From a virus: a DNA stretch of 45,865 bases. Position numbers and translations under genes: made by a program. The stretch spans positions 1 through 45,865 of IMG/VR virus record IMGVR_UViG_3300050821_013102; one strand, written 5' to 3'. Below are positions 31,779 to 40,095 of this stretch, piece by piece (the stretch's first letter is position 1; each line of letters begins with the position of its first letter). The notes beneath the pieces were generated by a model that did not search any database, was not told the DNA's origin, and worked only from the letters and a program-made list of their open reading frames with translations.

Positions 31779-32662
31779 AAAGAATATATCGCCTTTTCGC
31801 AACCGCCTTGCTACTTTGTTTATGTCAACAATCTGATGCTTATTTCCAATCGCGTGATTCCAACTATGATACAATCGCTGGCGGCGGTGGCGGCGGTGGC
31901 GGTGGCCCATGTTCGCAATATACTACGTTCATCGCCCGCACATCGGGAACAAGTGGGACTGAGCAGGCAGCCTATCAGGCCATGATCTGCGGCATGGTTA
32001 CGGACGGTACATGGACTCTGCTCGACGTTCTCTATATTTTTGCTACCAACACCACTACCACGGCAGCTCTCAATCTTGTCAGCACGAGCTATACGGCGAC
32101 CGTGCATGGAACGCTGACGTTCTCTGCCGATCACGGCTGGACTGGAGATGGGTCAACTGGATACCTTGACAGCGGGTTCATCCCTGTCGCTACCAATTTC
32201 TCGCAGAATTCAGCATCGGCTGGGGTCTACGATCTTACAAGCCGAGCCTCGCAAGATGGCTCGGTGGCGTTAGGGGAGGATCAAAATAATTTTGATTTAC
32301 TTATTGGTCCGTTGTCAATAGCCGGTGGGGGCGGATTCAGCTATTCCATAGCCGGGACCCCGCAGAACGGGAATGCGAACGCCAATGCTCAAGGATCATA
32401 TCTCGTTTCTAGGACTGCCGCAGCCTCGGAATTTGCTTTTAAGAACGGCTCGTCAATTCATACTGCGACCGACTCAAGCACGACCTTGACTACTATATGG
32501 AATTTTTACGTGTTTGCGACCAACACTGGTTCACCTGCGGGTTTTACCACTGATCAATTGTCCGCAGCATGGTGGGGGGCTGGCATGACGACGACACAAG
32601 CCGGACAAGTGCAATCTCGAATCAACGCCTACATGACGGGGCTAGGGATCAATGTTTACTAA
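31775..32662 (+). CDS. Exported lectin-like (concanavalin-like) phage protein
   Basis: A 295-residue protein from ATG 31775, overlapping the previous stop as ATGA. The signal peptide MKRIYRLFATALLLCLCQQSDA has a cleavage site after SDA. Nine consecutive Gly follow at about 42-50 as a flexible linker. The rest looks like a jelly-roll lectin domain, with GWTGDGSTGYLDSGFIP and a WNFYVFATNTGSPAGFT strand region, ending in a helix (QVQSRINAYMTGLGI). Similar domains occur in phage fibres. No lipobox was recognised (LCLC lacks the small residues), although a Cys lies in the hydrophobic core. Confidence 0.6.
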   Translation: MKRIYRLFATALLLCLCQQSDAYFQSRDSNYDTIAGGGGGGGGGPCSQYTTFIARTSGTSGTEQAAYQAMICGMVTDGTWTLLDVLYIFATNTTTTAALNLVSTSYTATVHGTLTFSADHGWTGDGSTGYLDSGFIPVATNFSQNSASAGVYDLTSRASQDGSVALGEDQNNFDLLIGPLSIAGGGGFSYSIAGTPQNGNANANAQGSYLVSRTAAASEFAFKNGSSIHTATDSSTTLTTIWNFYVFATNTGSPAGFTTDQLSAAWWGAGMTTTQAGQVQSRINAYMTGLGINVY

Positions 32663-34100
32663 ATTATGCGCCCTGATTATTGTCGGGTTTCTTTATTGCT
32701 CTCTAGCATACGCCGGTGGTCGCGGTGGGCACAGCACAACCTTTGACCCAAATTTATACGGGGGCGGCTGGAAGAATATCTTGGATTTTAATGGTGCATG
32801 CGATCTGGCGGCACACGATGCTTGGATTGCCTATGGTGTTGCTCTCAATCCTGCTCAGGCAAAACTCTATATCCCACCGGGAACGATTTGTAATTGGCCC
32901 GGATGTGGCAATTTAACTAACAGTTGCATCAGCGGGAATCCCGGCATACAGAACGCAATTGTCTGGGCTTACGGCGCAAGTTTCACCTCTCCGATAAGAA
33001 TCGGTGCCTGGACATTCTTCAATGACGGAATCCATAGTGCGCGAATCAATTCCGCGAATGTGGGTGACTCTTCTGTCGTCTTGATCACTCCCGGCGATGC
33101 CGCAAAATTCTCGGTTGGTTCTTGGGTGAACGTTAACGGTCTCGAATTGCAATTCGGTGGCTTCCCTGGAAATTGGCAGTACAATGAATATCGTCTGATC
33201 ACAGCCATTAATGGATCGACGATCACATTGAACGCGCCGCTTACGAATTCTTATTCATCGGCTTGGCCACTAGCAGATATTGGGGCTATAGGCGGATTCG
33301 ATGATGGTGGCCCCGCAAGTATCTACCTGATGGAACCGAGCTGGAACGTTAATCTTACGGCGCTCGGGTTTTCCGTTTTGCTCCCGAACAACCAAATAAT
33401 TGTAACGGGGCGTGATGTGTCCGTCTATGACAGTGTGATATTTAATTATGCTCCTTCGGCCAGTATTTATAATCGGCTTTTTTCGAGCAACATCGTTGGC
33501 AGTGAAATTGACAAGGACATCGAGCTTCTGGCAATTGTCCAAAGTAAATTCAACAATAACGTCACTATCCAAAGCTCTTCTATAGCAAAACTGGTCCTAT
33601 ATAACGTCAACGGTGTTCTCTTAGGCACGGCACTGAACAACGAGATTTATGGCGGCAATCTAACCGCCAACCTCGGACCGATTGCTTTTGGCGTTACATC
33701 GACAATTACCGCTGATGGGGCGAATATTCCAGTAGCGCTTGCACTCCCCGGCCCCTTGCTCGCGGCAGCAGGATTTTCTTTCAACGCCGGTACGCTCTCG
33801 CTTCCTAACTCAGCCCGCCTTTGGCAATGGGGCGTGCCGGGTCATAAATATTATTTTAGTGATTCTGATGGCACCAATAACGCAATTCCAACGACATTTT
33901 TTACGATTGGTGCAATAACTCAGGATATCAACAATACCTATTTCACGATGACTAATTGTAGCTGGGGATCGTGTTCTGGGGCGCTTCCGACTCCCGTATG
34001 CAATACCCATTCGTGCCCAATGTATACACCTTATACAGCATTGACGATCACGCAAAAATTCACCGGCCCAGCTAATCTTGTGCCGTTTCAGGCACCTTAG
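32652..34100 (+). CDS. Exported beta-helix protein
   Basis: A 482-residue protein with signal peptide MFTKLCALIIVGFLYCSLAYA cleaved before GGRGG. Mature sequence begins with FDPNLYGGGWKN; ILDFNGACDLAAHDAWIAYG and LYIPPGTICNW fit the start of a pectate lyase-like helix, followed by Asn-rich turn repeats (VQSKFNNNVTIQSSSIAKLVLYN). Cys pairs (CNWPGCGN, CSWGSCSG, CNTHSC) may form disulphides, consistent with periplasmic folding. It is the third successive gene with an export signal. Its stop overlaps the convergent 693-aa gene by 4 nt, so no terminator separates them. Confidence 0.65.
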   Translation: MFTKLCALIIVGFLYCSLAYAGGRGGHSTTFDPNLYGGGWKNILDFNGACDLAAHDAWIAYGVALNPAQAKLYIPPGTICNWPGCGNLTNSCISGNPGIQNAIVWAYGASFTSPIRIGAWTFFNDGIHSARINSANVGDSSVVLITPGDAAKFSVGSWVNVNGLELQFGGFPGNWQYNEYRLITAINGSTITLNAPLTNSYSSAWPLADIGAIGGFDDGGPASIYLMEPSWNVNLTALGFSVLLPNNQIIVTGRDVSVYDSVIFNYAPSASIYNRLFSSNIVGSEIDKDIELLAIVQSKFNNNVTIQSSSIAKLVLYNVNGVLLGTALNNEIYGGNLTANLGPIAFGVTSTITADGANIPVALALPGPLLAAAGFSFNAGTLSLPNSARLWQWGVPGHKYYFSDSDGTNNAIPTTFFTIGAITQDINNTYFTMTNCSWGSCSGALPTPVCNTHSCPMYTPYTALTITQKFTGPANLVPFQAP

Positions 34101-36178
34101 GCCCAGATATAAAATCGGTACTTGTCGGAGAGAGTATTTGCCGTCGCGTAGTTGGCGAGCCACCAACCATACTGACCGAACTCGTTTATAGCCGCGTTAT
34201 AAATAATATTCAGATTGTCAAAATCCGACCCTATGTAAGCATACCTCATATCTGCCGGCTGTTGTGTTCCATCCGGCGCGGTAAACAGGATTGAGACCAG
34301 TTTTTCGCTTAGCTGCTGCTTGATGGGCAAGAACAACACGCACGACTGGTTCTCGAAGACCTGAGTCTTGGGGGCGACTTTCGGGAGCGAGAAGCCGGCG
34401 GTGTCCGGCACATCGACCAGAAGCGGCTCGGCAAAAATGTTCTTGCCGGTCGAAGGACGCGGGGTCGGCGCCACGAACGAAACGAGGATAGGAGTCGCAG
34501 TCAGCGTGCTGTTGGCAGCGAGGGTCGCGACCGCTTGGGTGGCTAAGAACGCCGTGGTCCTCAGAGTGCTCGACCCGGCCAGCGTCGCAGTATCGAAAAT
34601 AATCGAGGTCCAAAGCGCCGTCAGCGTGCTCGACGCTGCCAGCGTGGCGCTCACCAGCATCGCCTGCCGGGCCGTTGCGGTCAGCGTGGACGTAGCGGGT
34701 AGGATGGCTATCGCCGCTAGAGCAAACCTCGCGGTTGCCGAAAGGGTGCTCGATCCTATGAGTGTGGCAGTGAAGCCGGACCCGAGCGGCATCGCCCGCA
34801 GCGTGCTCGACCCGGCCAGTGTGGCGATCGCCGCAAGGGTCTGAAGAAGGGTTGCCGAAAGGGTAGAGGTGCCGGCTAGGGTAGCCGTGGCGGTGAGCGC
34901 GAGGCTTGTGGTTGCGGTTAGCGTGGATGACGCCGCTAGGGTCGCGGCCAGTAATTGACCCAACGGAATGGCGCTCAGGGAGCTGCTGCCGGCCAGGGTT
35001 GCGACCACCAGCAGGTTCGCAGTCGCCGTCGCCGTCAGCGTGCTCGACCCGGCTAGCGTAGCCACCAGCGCCAGGGCAGCCGCGCCGGGGATGAGGGTAG
35101 AAGAGGCCGCCAAGGTCGCCGTTGCCAGCAGCGCCAGCGAGGTGGTCGCCGTCAGGGTCGAAGAAGCGGCAAGGGTGACATTGGCCGTCAGCGCTAGCTG
35201 GGTGGTGGCGGTTAGCGTTGAGGAGGCGGCAAGGGTGGCCACCAACGCCTGAGCGGCTTGTGCAACGATGAAGGTGGAGCTCGCAGAGAGTGTCGCGGCA
35301 GCGCTGAGCGCCAGAGAAGTAGTAGCCGTAAGGGCTGAGGAACCCGCCAGTGTCGCGTTCGCCGTTAAGGCGGCTGTGATCTTGGCAGTAAGCGTGCTGG
35401 AAGCAGCGAGAGTAGCGGTGGCGGACGAAATGACGGTGGGAGGCAGCAGTACCGGAAGTTCTCTCTCGGGCTGACCTTGAAGGTAAGAGAGTCCGTTAGC
35501 GTAAAGAGCAAAGACTTCATCAGCGCCGAGTGCGCGGTTGTAAAGCCGACAATCATCTTGAGTGAATGGAGAATAGGTGTATTGGTTACCGTTAAATTGA
35601 CCGCTTATGAAGAAATTTCTAACGGTGTAGCCAGTGTAAGAACCCGCCCCATTACTGGCAGCGGTGCCGACAAGAAGGCCATCTATGTATAGATTTTGTT
35701 TTGTCGCGCTGTATGTAGCTGCAATGTGATGCCAATTGCCGTCTGTTACCTGTCCAACAATAGTGCTGGCAACTGTTACCTGGGAGGTGCCATTATATAT
35801 TAACCACCCCACCAGACCAGTGACGCCAACCCACACGATTTTATCGAATGTGGGACTACCTAGTCCGTTCGCAAATCCGAAAAGCGCCCAATTGGTGCCT
35901 GTTGGTGGAGAGCCCTTAACCCAAAGTGATAGGGTTACAAACGGAACATTTATTACGGTGTTACTGAGTACATAATTGTTGGTTCCGTTGAATTTTAATG
36001 CTCCCCCAATGATCCCATCGGCTGGCAGGGGATTATTTACCAGTGTCCCGTTATTCTGATTGCCGGTGAAGTCAGTCGCGGTGCCGTCGTCAAATGTATA
36101 CCACGCGAAGAGGCCGTTATCGTTGACCTTCAACTGCGCCGTAAGGACGTTGAATTTAGCCAGCGGCGAGAAAGGCAT
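34097..36178 (-). CDS. Repeat-array fibre-like protein B (LamG head, about 16 units, shared C-terminal domain)
   Basis: A 693-residue protein. Residues 15-230 are a LamG/concanavalin-like domain: LFAWYTFDDGTATDFTGNQN, LSLWVKG, WHHIAATYSATKQNLYIDG, DDCRLYNRALGADEV. Residues 257-568 hold about 16 units of a 19-20-residue Ala/Ser/Thr repeat (TLAASSTLTATTSLALTA type). Residues 574-693 are the shared end domain with GKNIFAE, FENQSCVLFLP, ILFTAPDGTQQPAD, YGWWLANYATAN and DKYRFYIWA. The architecture suggests a glycan-binding head, a stalk and a common anchor or assembly domain. Confidence 0.65.
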   Translation of the reverse strand: MPFSPLAKFNVLTAQLKVNDNGLFAWYTFDDGTATDFTGNQNNGTLVNNPLPADGIIGGALKFNGTNNYVLSNTVINVPFVTLSLWVKGSPPTGTNWALFGFANGLGSPTFDKIVWVGVTGLVGWLIYNGTSQVTVASTIVGQVTDGNWHHIAATYSATKQNLYIDGLLVGTAASNGAGSYTGYTVRNFFISGQFNGNQYTYSPFTQDDCRLYNRALGADEVFALYANGLSYLQGQPERELPVLLPPTVISSATATLAASSTLTAKITAALTANATLAGSSALTATTSLALSAAATLSASSTFIVAQAAQALVATLAASSTLTATTQLALTANVTLAASSTLTATTSLALLATATLAASSTLIPGAAALALVATLAGSSTLTATATANLLVVATLAGSSSLSAIPLGQLLAATLAASSTLTATTSLALTATATLAGTSTLSATLLQTLAAIATLAGSSTLRAMPLGSGFTATLIGSSTLSATARFALAAIAILPATSTLTATARQAMLVSATLAASSTLTALWTSIIFDTATLAGSSTLRTTAFLATQAVATLAANSTLTATPILVSFVAPTPRPSTGKNIFAEPLLVDVPDTAGFSLPKVAPKTQVFENQSCVLFLPIKQQLSEKLVSILFTAPDGTQQPADMRYAYIGSDFDNLNIIYNAAINEFGQYGWWLANYATANTLSDKYRFYIWA
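34475..35410 (-). repeat. Degenerate 57-60-bp tandem repeats (about 16 units)
   Basis: These encode the LAASSTL-type repeat of protein B, with a period of 19-20 codons. The plus strand lacks stops over long parts, giving spurious antisense frames. Confidence 0.75.
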
Positions 36179-36191
36179 TTACGCCACCGAG

Positions 36192-36659
36192 TTATGCGAT
36201 ACTTCGGTTATACGTTCGGTACTGGCAAGTATTTCCAGACGCCGCTAAGGCAACGCCGCCGCCATTGTAAAGAACAAAACTAAAAGTGCCGGGCGGAAGA
36301 ATGAGTCTGTTAAGCGATCCGACTTGAGTTTGTGTCGCAGCGACGATGCCAATGTTGCCTTGCCAGTAATTGCCAGGCGGAGGTCCCGCAGCGGATGCGG
36401 CAAACCGGCCGTCACCGAAAGTCGTGCCGTCCTTGTTCAGTGGATACAAATAAATGCCAATGAAATTTGGCGCCACGAAAGCCGCAGAGGCAAGCGCAAT
36501 GCTCACATCAGCAAAAACATCCAGAGCCGTCCCATTCGTGATTGATATTCCCGATAGAATAGCGTTGCCGTTGGCAATCGAGTTAAGCGTAGCCGTGGCA
36601 AACGCATCGCCCCAAGTCAGTCCTTGGCCAGAACCGGCAATCCATTTCTCAACTGACAT
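36192..36659 (-). CDS. Small virion-type beta protein
   Basis: A 155-residue protein with GGAG eight bases before its ATG. WIAGSGQGLTWGDAFATA, IGIYLYPLNKDGTTFGDGRF and a PPGTFSFVLYNGGGVAL ending resemble beta-sandwich proteins found among phage tail genes. No known domain is named. It lies between the two large repeat proteins and may form part of the same fibre. Confidence 0.6.
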   Translation of the reverse strand: MSVEKWIAGSGQGLTWGDAFATATLNSIANGNAILSGISITNGTALDVFADVSIALASAAFVAPNFIGIYLYPLNKDGTTFGDGRFAASAAGPPPGNYWQGNIGIVAATQTQVGSLNRLILPPGTFSFVLYNGGGVALAASGNTCQYRTYNRSIA

Positions 36660-36695
36660 AGGTTACTCCGGGTTGAAGCGGAAAGCATACACTTC

Positions 36696-39629
36696 CTACT
36701 GCCATATGTAAAACCTATACTTATCAGAGAGTACGTTAGCACTTGCGTAGGCTACCATCCACCAGCCGAACTGATCTAGCTCTCTCGGAGCTACATTATA
36801 AATGACATGTTCCTCACCAAAAGTAGAGCCTACGTAAGCAAAGCTTATGTCGCCTGACTGCTGCGTCCCATCCGGCTTGGTAAATAGGATAGCTTCCAAG
36901 TTGCCATACAGCGGCTTTCGTTTTGGCACAAATAATACACACGACTCATTCTCAAAAATCTGAGTTGTGGGACTAGTTGGCGGAAGTTTGAAGGGATTAA
37001 AGGTCAGCGGATCAACAAGCTCGGCAAAAATATTAGCACCAGTCGTGCGGCGCGGCACGAGCGGGATGGGCGGGATGGGCGGAACAAACACGGTCGCGGC
37101 CAACGTACTAGAAGAGGCCAACGTAGCGACCGCTTGGAGAGCATTCGCCGGCGTCACCCACAACGCCGACAGAGTTCCCGACGCCGCCAAGGTAGCGGCC
37201 ACCATCATCGTTGCGGTCACATTAGCGGTGAGCGTCGAGGAGCCGGGCAGCAAAGAAATGCTGAACCCTATCGCCATGGCAATAGCACCCAGCGTGCTGG
37301 ACGCCGCCAATGTCGCGTTCACCTGCTGCGCCAACGAGATGTTAGCAGTGAGGGCGCTCGACCCGGCTAGTGCCGCTATCGCGGCAAGAGAAAACTTGGC
37401 TGTGGCGGCGAGCGTTGAAGAACCCGGCAGCAAAGAGATGCTGAACCCTATCGCCTGGGCAATCCCGCCAAGGGTGCTCGAGCCGGCGAGGGTTGCGAGG
37501 GCGGTTAGCGCAAGCGACGGAGTCGCGGCAAGAGCACCACTGGCAGCGAGCGTCGCGGTAGCGGCGAGATGAAGAGAGGGCGTAACGGCGAGGGTCGAAG
37601 AGGCAGCAAGAGTGGCGTTCGCCGTGAGACCGAGCGAAGTCGTCGCGGCCAGCGAGCTTGACCCCGCAAGCGTCGCGGTGGCGGCAAGCACGTTGAGAAC
37701 GGCGCTGAAAGTGCTCGAACCAGCGAGGGTTGCTGTAAGTAACTGACCAAGGGGGATTGCTGTCAGCGTCGAGGAACCGGCCAGTATTTGGTCGGGCACG
37801 ACTGCTGCAAGGGAAAGGGCCGATAATTCGCCGTCGCCGACAAGCGTGGCGCTTACCCGCATAGTTTGCGTGGCCGTCAGACTGAGTATGCTAGAGGCAG
37901 CCAGTGTGGTGTTGGCGCGAAGCGCGAGCGAGGTCGTGGCCGTGAGGGTCGAGGAGGCGGCCAGTGTCGCCGTCGCCGTCAAGGCGAGCGAGGTCGTGGC
38001 GGTAAGAGTGCTCGATCCCGCGAGCGTTGCCGTGCTGAGAACTGCCGCTGCGGTCGAGGCGGTTGCACTAAGGGTGCTCGAACCAGCCAGCACAGCACTA
38101 GCGGTAAGACCGAGAGATGTCGTAGCGGTGAGAGTACTCAACCCAGCGAGGACAGCATTAGCGGTGAGGCCGAGCGACGTGGTCGCCGTCAGCGTCGAGG
38201 TGCCCGCGAGCGTCGCAGTCAGAAGTTGACCCAGCGGGATCGCTGTCAACGTCGAGCTTGCAGCCAGTGTCGCGGTAACGCTGAGCGCTAGCGAAGTCGT
38301 CGCCCCGAGCGTAGAGGAGCCCGCAAGGATTGTGCTTGCGGTAAGACCGAGAGATGGCGCCGCCGACAGCGTGCTCGACGCGGTGAGCGTCGCGGTGCTG
38401 AACACTACAGTCGGGGTTGGAATAGCGCTGAGCGCGCCCGCGCCCGCGAGCGTGGCCGTGAGCAATTGGCCGAGTGGAATTGCGGTAAGAGTTGAGGAGG
38501 CGGCCAATACCGCGTTGGCGGCAAGACCGAGCGAGGTGGTCGCGGTGAGGGTAGATACGCCTACAAGAGTACGAAATAGAAATTGATTGCTGGTGGCAGC
38601 CAACGTCGAGATGGCCGCGAGTCTCGCATTAGCTGTCAGGCCGATACTGGTTGTGGCGGACAGCGTAGAAGAGGCGGCCAGCGTGGCCGACGCAAAGAGC
38701 GGAGCAAGAGGGATCAGCGTGCTGGACGCTACGAGATTAGCGTTAGCGGTGAGACCAATCTGGGTCGTAGCGGTCAGAGTCGAAGACGATGCGAGCGTCG
38801 CATTCAGAAATGATTTGCCGAGGTTGCCAGTGGCAGCCAGCGTCGAAGATGCGGCAAGGCGTGCGTTCGCCGTAAACGCCTGAAACGGCGTTGCGGTAAG
38901 TGTGGCACCGCCCGCTAATTTCGCGGTATTGGCACCACCTACCGTTCCAAGCGCCGCAATGTCGCAGGCAGTCCAGCAGGCCGGATTAGACTGGGGAGCG
39001 CTGACGGCTTCAGCAACAGCACAGTTAGTCGAAGCACCCGCGCCAGCGATATAAATTCCGCCGCCCGAGACGTTTGTAATCAAGCCATAAAGGAAAGTAC
39101 CAGTCTGGCCACTACCTCCGGCGGTTGTGGCCCACGTGCCGTTATTTGTCCCGGCGCAAAACACCCCAAAGTCGCCAGACGCGCAATTTAAGGAAGCGCC
39201 GCCTGTTGGATACGCCACGGCAGAGCTGGCGGAAGATGCCGGATTGCCGCTGATGAAATTTCTAAAGGTGCCAGCGACGCTGCCTTGATCCGCTCCGGTG
39301 AAGGAAACCATGCAATAGGCGTACGAGGCTGACCCAGTCCACGAGACTTTTAGAAGCTTCGCGCCCGACGTGGGAGCAATCAGACCAAAAATGTAACTAG
39401 AGGCAAGATTGTCGGACTCGACTGAGCTGCCAACCAGGGTCATTGCCTGGTTGGTGCCGGCTGTATCCCAGAAAGCCGTAACGCTACTAACGACGCCCCC
39501 GAATTGGATCAACAGGGCGAGAACCCTGTTTGACCCGGCCCCCACGGTTATCGAGGACGCGCCCTCAGTAAATGTAGTCGCCGCACCCGCTGTATGTGCT
39601 GTACCCGCAGCATCGAATGCGACGGCCAT
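36696..39629 (-). CDS. Repeat-array fibre-like protein C (about 31 units, shared C-terminal domain)
   Basis: A 977-residue protein, the largest in the window. Residues 1-235 are a Gly/Ser-rich jelly-roll-like head (VLALLIQFGGVVSSVTAFWD, LLKVSWTGSASYAYCMVSF). Residues 238-847 contain about 31 units of a 20-residue repeat with core LAxSSTLTA and a second half such as TTSLALTANA or IPLGQLLTA. Residues 858-977 are the same end domain as protein B (NIFAE, FENESCVLFVP, ILFTKPDGTQQSGD, FGWWMVAYASAN, DKYRFYIWQ). Two copies of IGFSISLLPGSSTL stand exactly 60 residues apart, showing recent three-unit duplication. The repeat may form a beta-solenoid stalk. Confidence 0.65.
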   Translation of the reverse strand: MAVAFDAAGTAHTAGAATTFTEGASSITVGAGSNRVLALLIQFGGVVSSVTAFWDTAGTNQAMTLVGSSVESDNLASSYIFGLIAPTSGAKLLKVSWTGSASYAYCMVSFTGADQGSVAGTFRNFISGNPASSASSAVAYPTGGASLNCASGDFGVFCAGTNNGTWATTAGGSGQTGTFLYGLITNVSGGGIYIAGAGASTNCAVAEAVSAPQSNPACWTACDIAALGTVGGANTAKLAGGATLTATPFQAFTANARLAASSTLAATGNLGKSFLNATLASSSTLTATTQIGLTANANLVASSTLIPLAPLFASATLAASSTLSATTSIGLTANARLAAISTLAATSNQFLFRTLVGVSTLTATTSLGLAANAVLAASSTLTAIPLGQLLTATLAGAGALSAIPTPTVVFSTATLTASSTLSAAPSLGLTASTILAGSSTLGATTSLALSVTATLAASSTLTAIPLGQLLTATLAGTSTLTATTSLGLTANAVLAGLSTLTATTSLGLTASAVLAGSSTLSATASTAAAVLSTATLAGSSTLTATTSLALTATATLAASSTLTATTSLALRANTTLAASSILSLTATQTMRVSATLVGDGELSALSLAAVVPDQILAGSSTLTAIPLGQLLTATLAGSSTFSAVLNVLAATATLAGSSSLAATTSLGLTANATLAASSTLAVTPSLHLAATATLAASGALAATPSLALTALATLAGSSTLGGIAQAIGFSISLLPGSSTLAATAKFSLAAIAALAGSSALTANISLAQQVNATLAASSTLGAIAMAIGFSISLLPGSSTLTANVTATMMVAATLAASGTLSALWVTPANALQAVATLASSSTLAATVFVPPIPPIPLVPRRTTGANIFAELVDPLTFNPFKLPPTSPTTQIFENESCVLFVPKRKPLYGNLEAILFTKPDGTQQSGDISFAYVGSTFGEEHVIYNVAPRELDQFGWWMVAYASANVLSDKYRFYIWQ
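37089..38918 (-). repeat. 60-bp tandem repeat array (about 31 units)
   Basis: About 1.83 kb of degenerate 57-60-bp units encoding the repeat of protein C. A higher-order copy is visible where 37251-37275 and 37431-37455 differ by one base over 25 and are 180 bp apart. Confidence 0.8.
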
Positions 39630-39633
39630 GAAA

Positions 39634-40080
39634 CTAGCCTATGGTGGCGATCAGCGCCGTTATGGCTGTCTGCAAGCCCGCAGTTTGCGCACTGGTGAAG
39701 GAAGCCGGGGTCCTACTCCCGTCCGCATTCAGAGTAAATGCTTGAAGGAAGCCACTGCTGTTAGGAAAATTCGCCACTACCCAATTAATACATGCCTGCG
39801 CTGCATTCACGGTCGCCGTGATATCTGTCACCATCGTTCCAGCATAGCCGGGCAGTTGTGCCGTCGCATAGGCATTCAGGCCGGTCGTAGCCTTTAGCGC
39901 GTTTAGACTTGTGATGAGCCCGTTCAATTGGTCGAGCATTTGAAACACAAACAATGTAGTAACGGGTCCGGCTTGCAACGAAACGAGCACATTGCCGGCC
40001 TGAGATTTCACGCTCGCCGCGATGTTCTGCACCTGCGCCAGAGCAGCGCCCAGCGATGATGTTGATGAGGGAAGAGCCAT
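39634..40080 (-). CDS. Helical virion-type protein, unknown function
   Basis: A 148-residue protein with few charged residues and an Ala/Gln/Thr-rich helical composition: LAQVQNIAASVKSQAGNVLV, a Leu-rich core helix (MLDQLNGLITSLNALKA) and an ending ITALIATIG. The motif FLQAFTLNADGSRTPASFT near the end is a strand pair. No known family, although similar small helical proteins occur beside phage fibre genes. Four nt separate its stop from protein C. Confidence 0.55.
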   Translation of the reverse strand: MALPSSTSSLGAALAQVQNIAASVKSQAGNVLVSLQAGPVTTLFVFQMLDQLNGLITSLNALKATTGLNAYATAQLPGYAGTMVTDITATVNAAQACINWVVANFPNSSGFLQAFTLNADGSRTPASFTSAQTAGLQTAITALIATIG

Positions 40081-40095
40081 TTCAGTTTTCCTTTC

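Noticed and set aside
29467-35410. Invertible segment between oppositely oriented repeat genes
   Set aside because: Repeat proteins A and B lie in opposite orientation, but their DNA repeats are too diverged by eye for clear inverted homology, and no recombinase gene is in the window.
37846-38883. Series of plus-strand frames within the protein C repeat array
   Set aside because: Repeats of 60 bp without stops keep several frames open; these translate as Val/Ala/Glu-rich repeats without starts or ribosome sites.
37089-38918. CRISPR array
   Set aside because: The 60-bp repeats are protein-coding, in frame, degenerate and without separate spacers.
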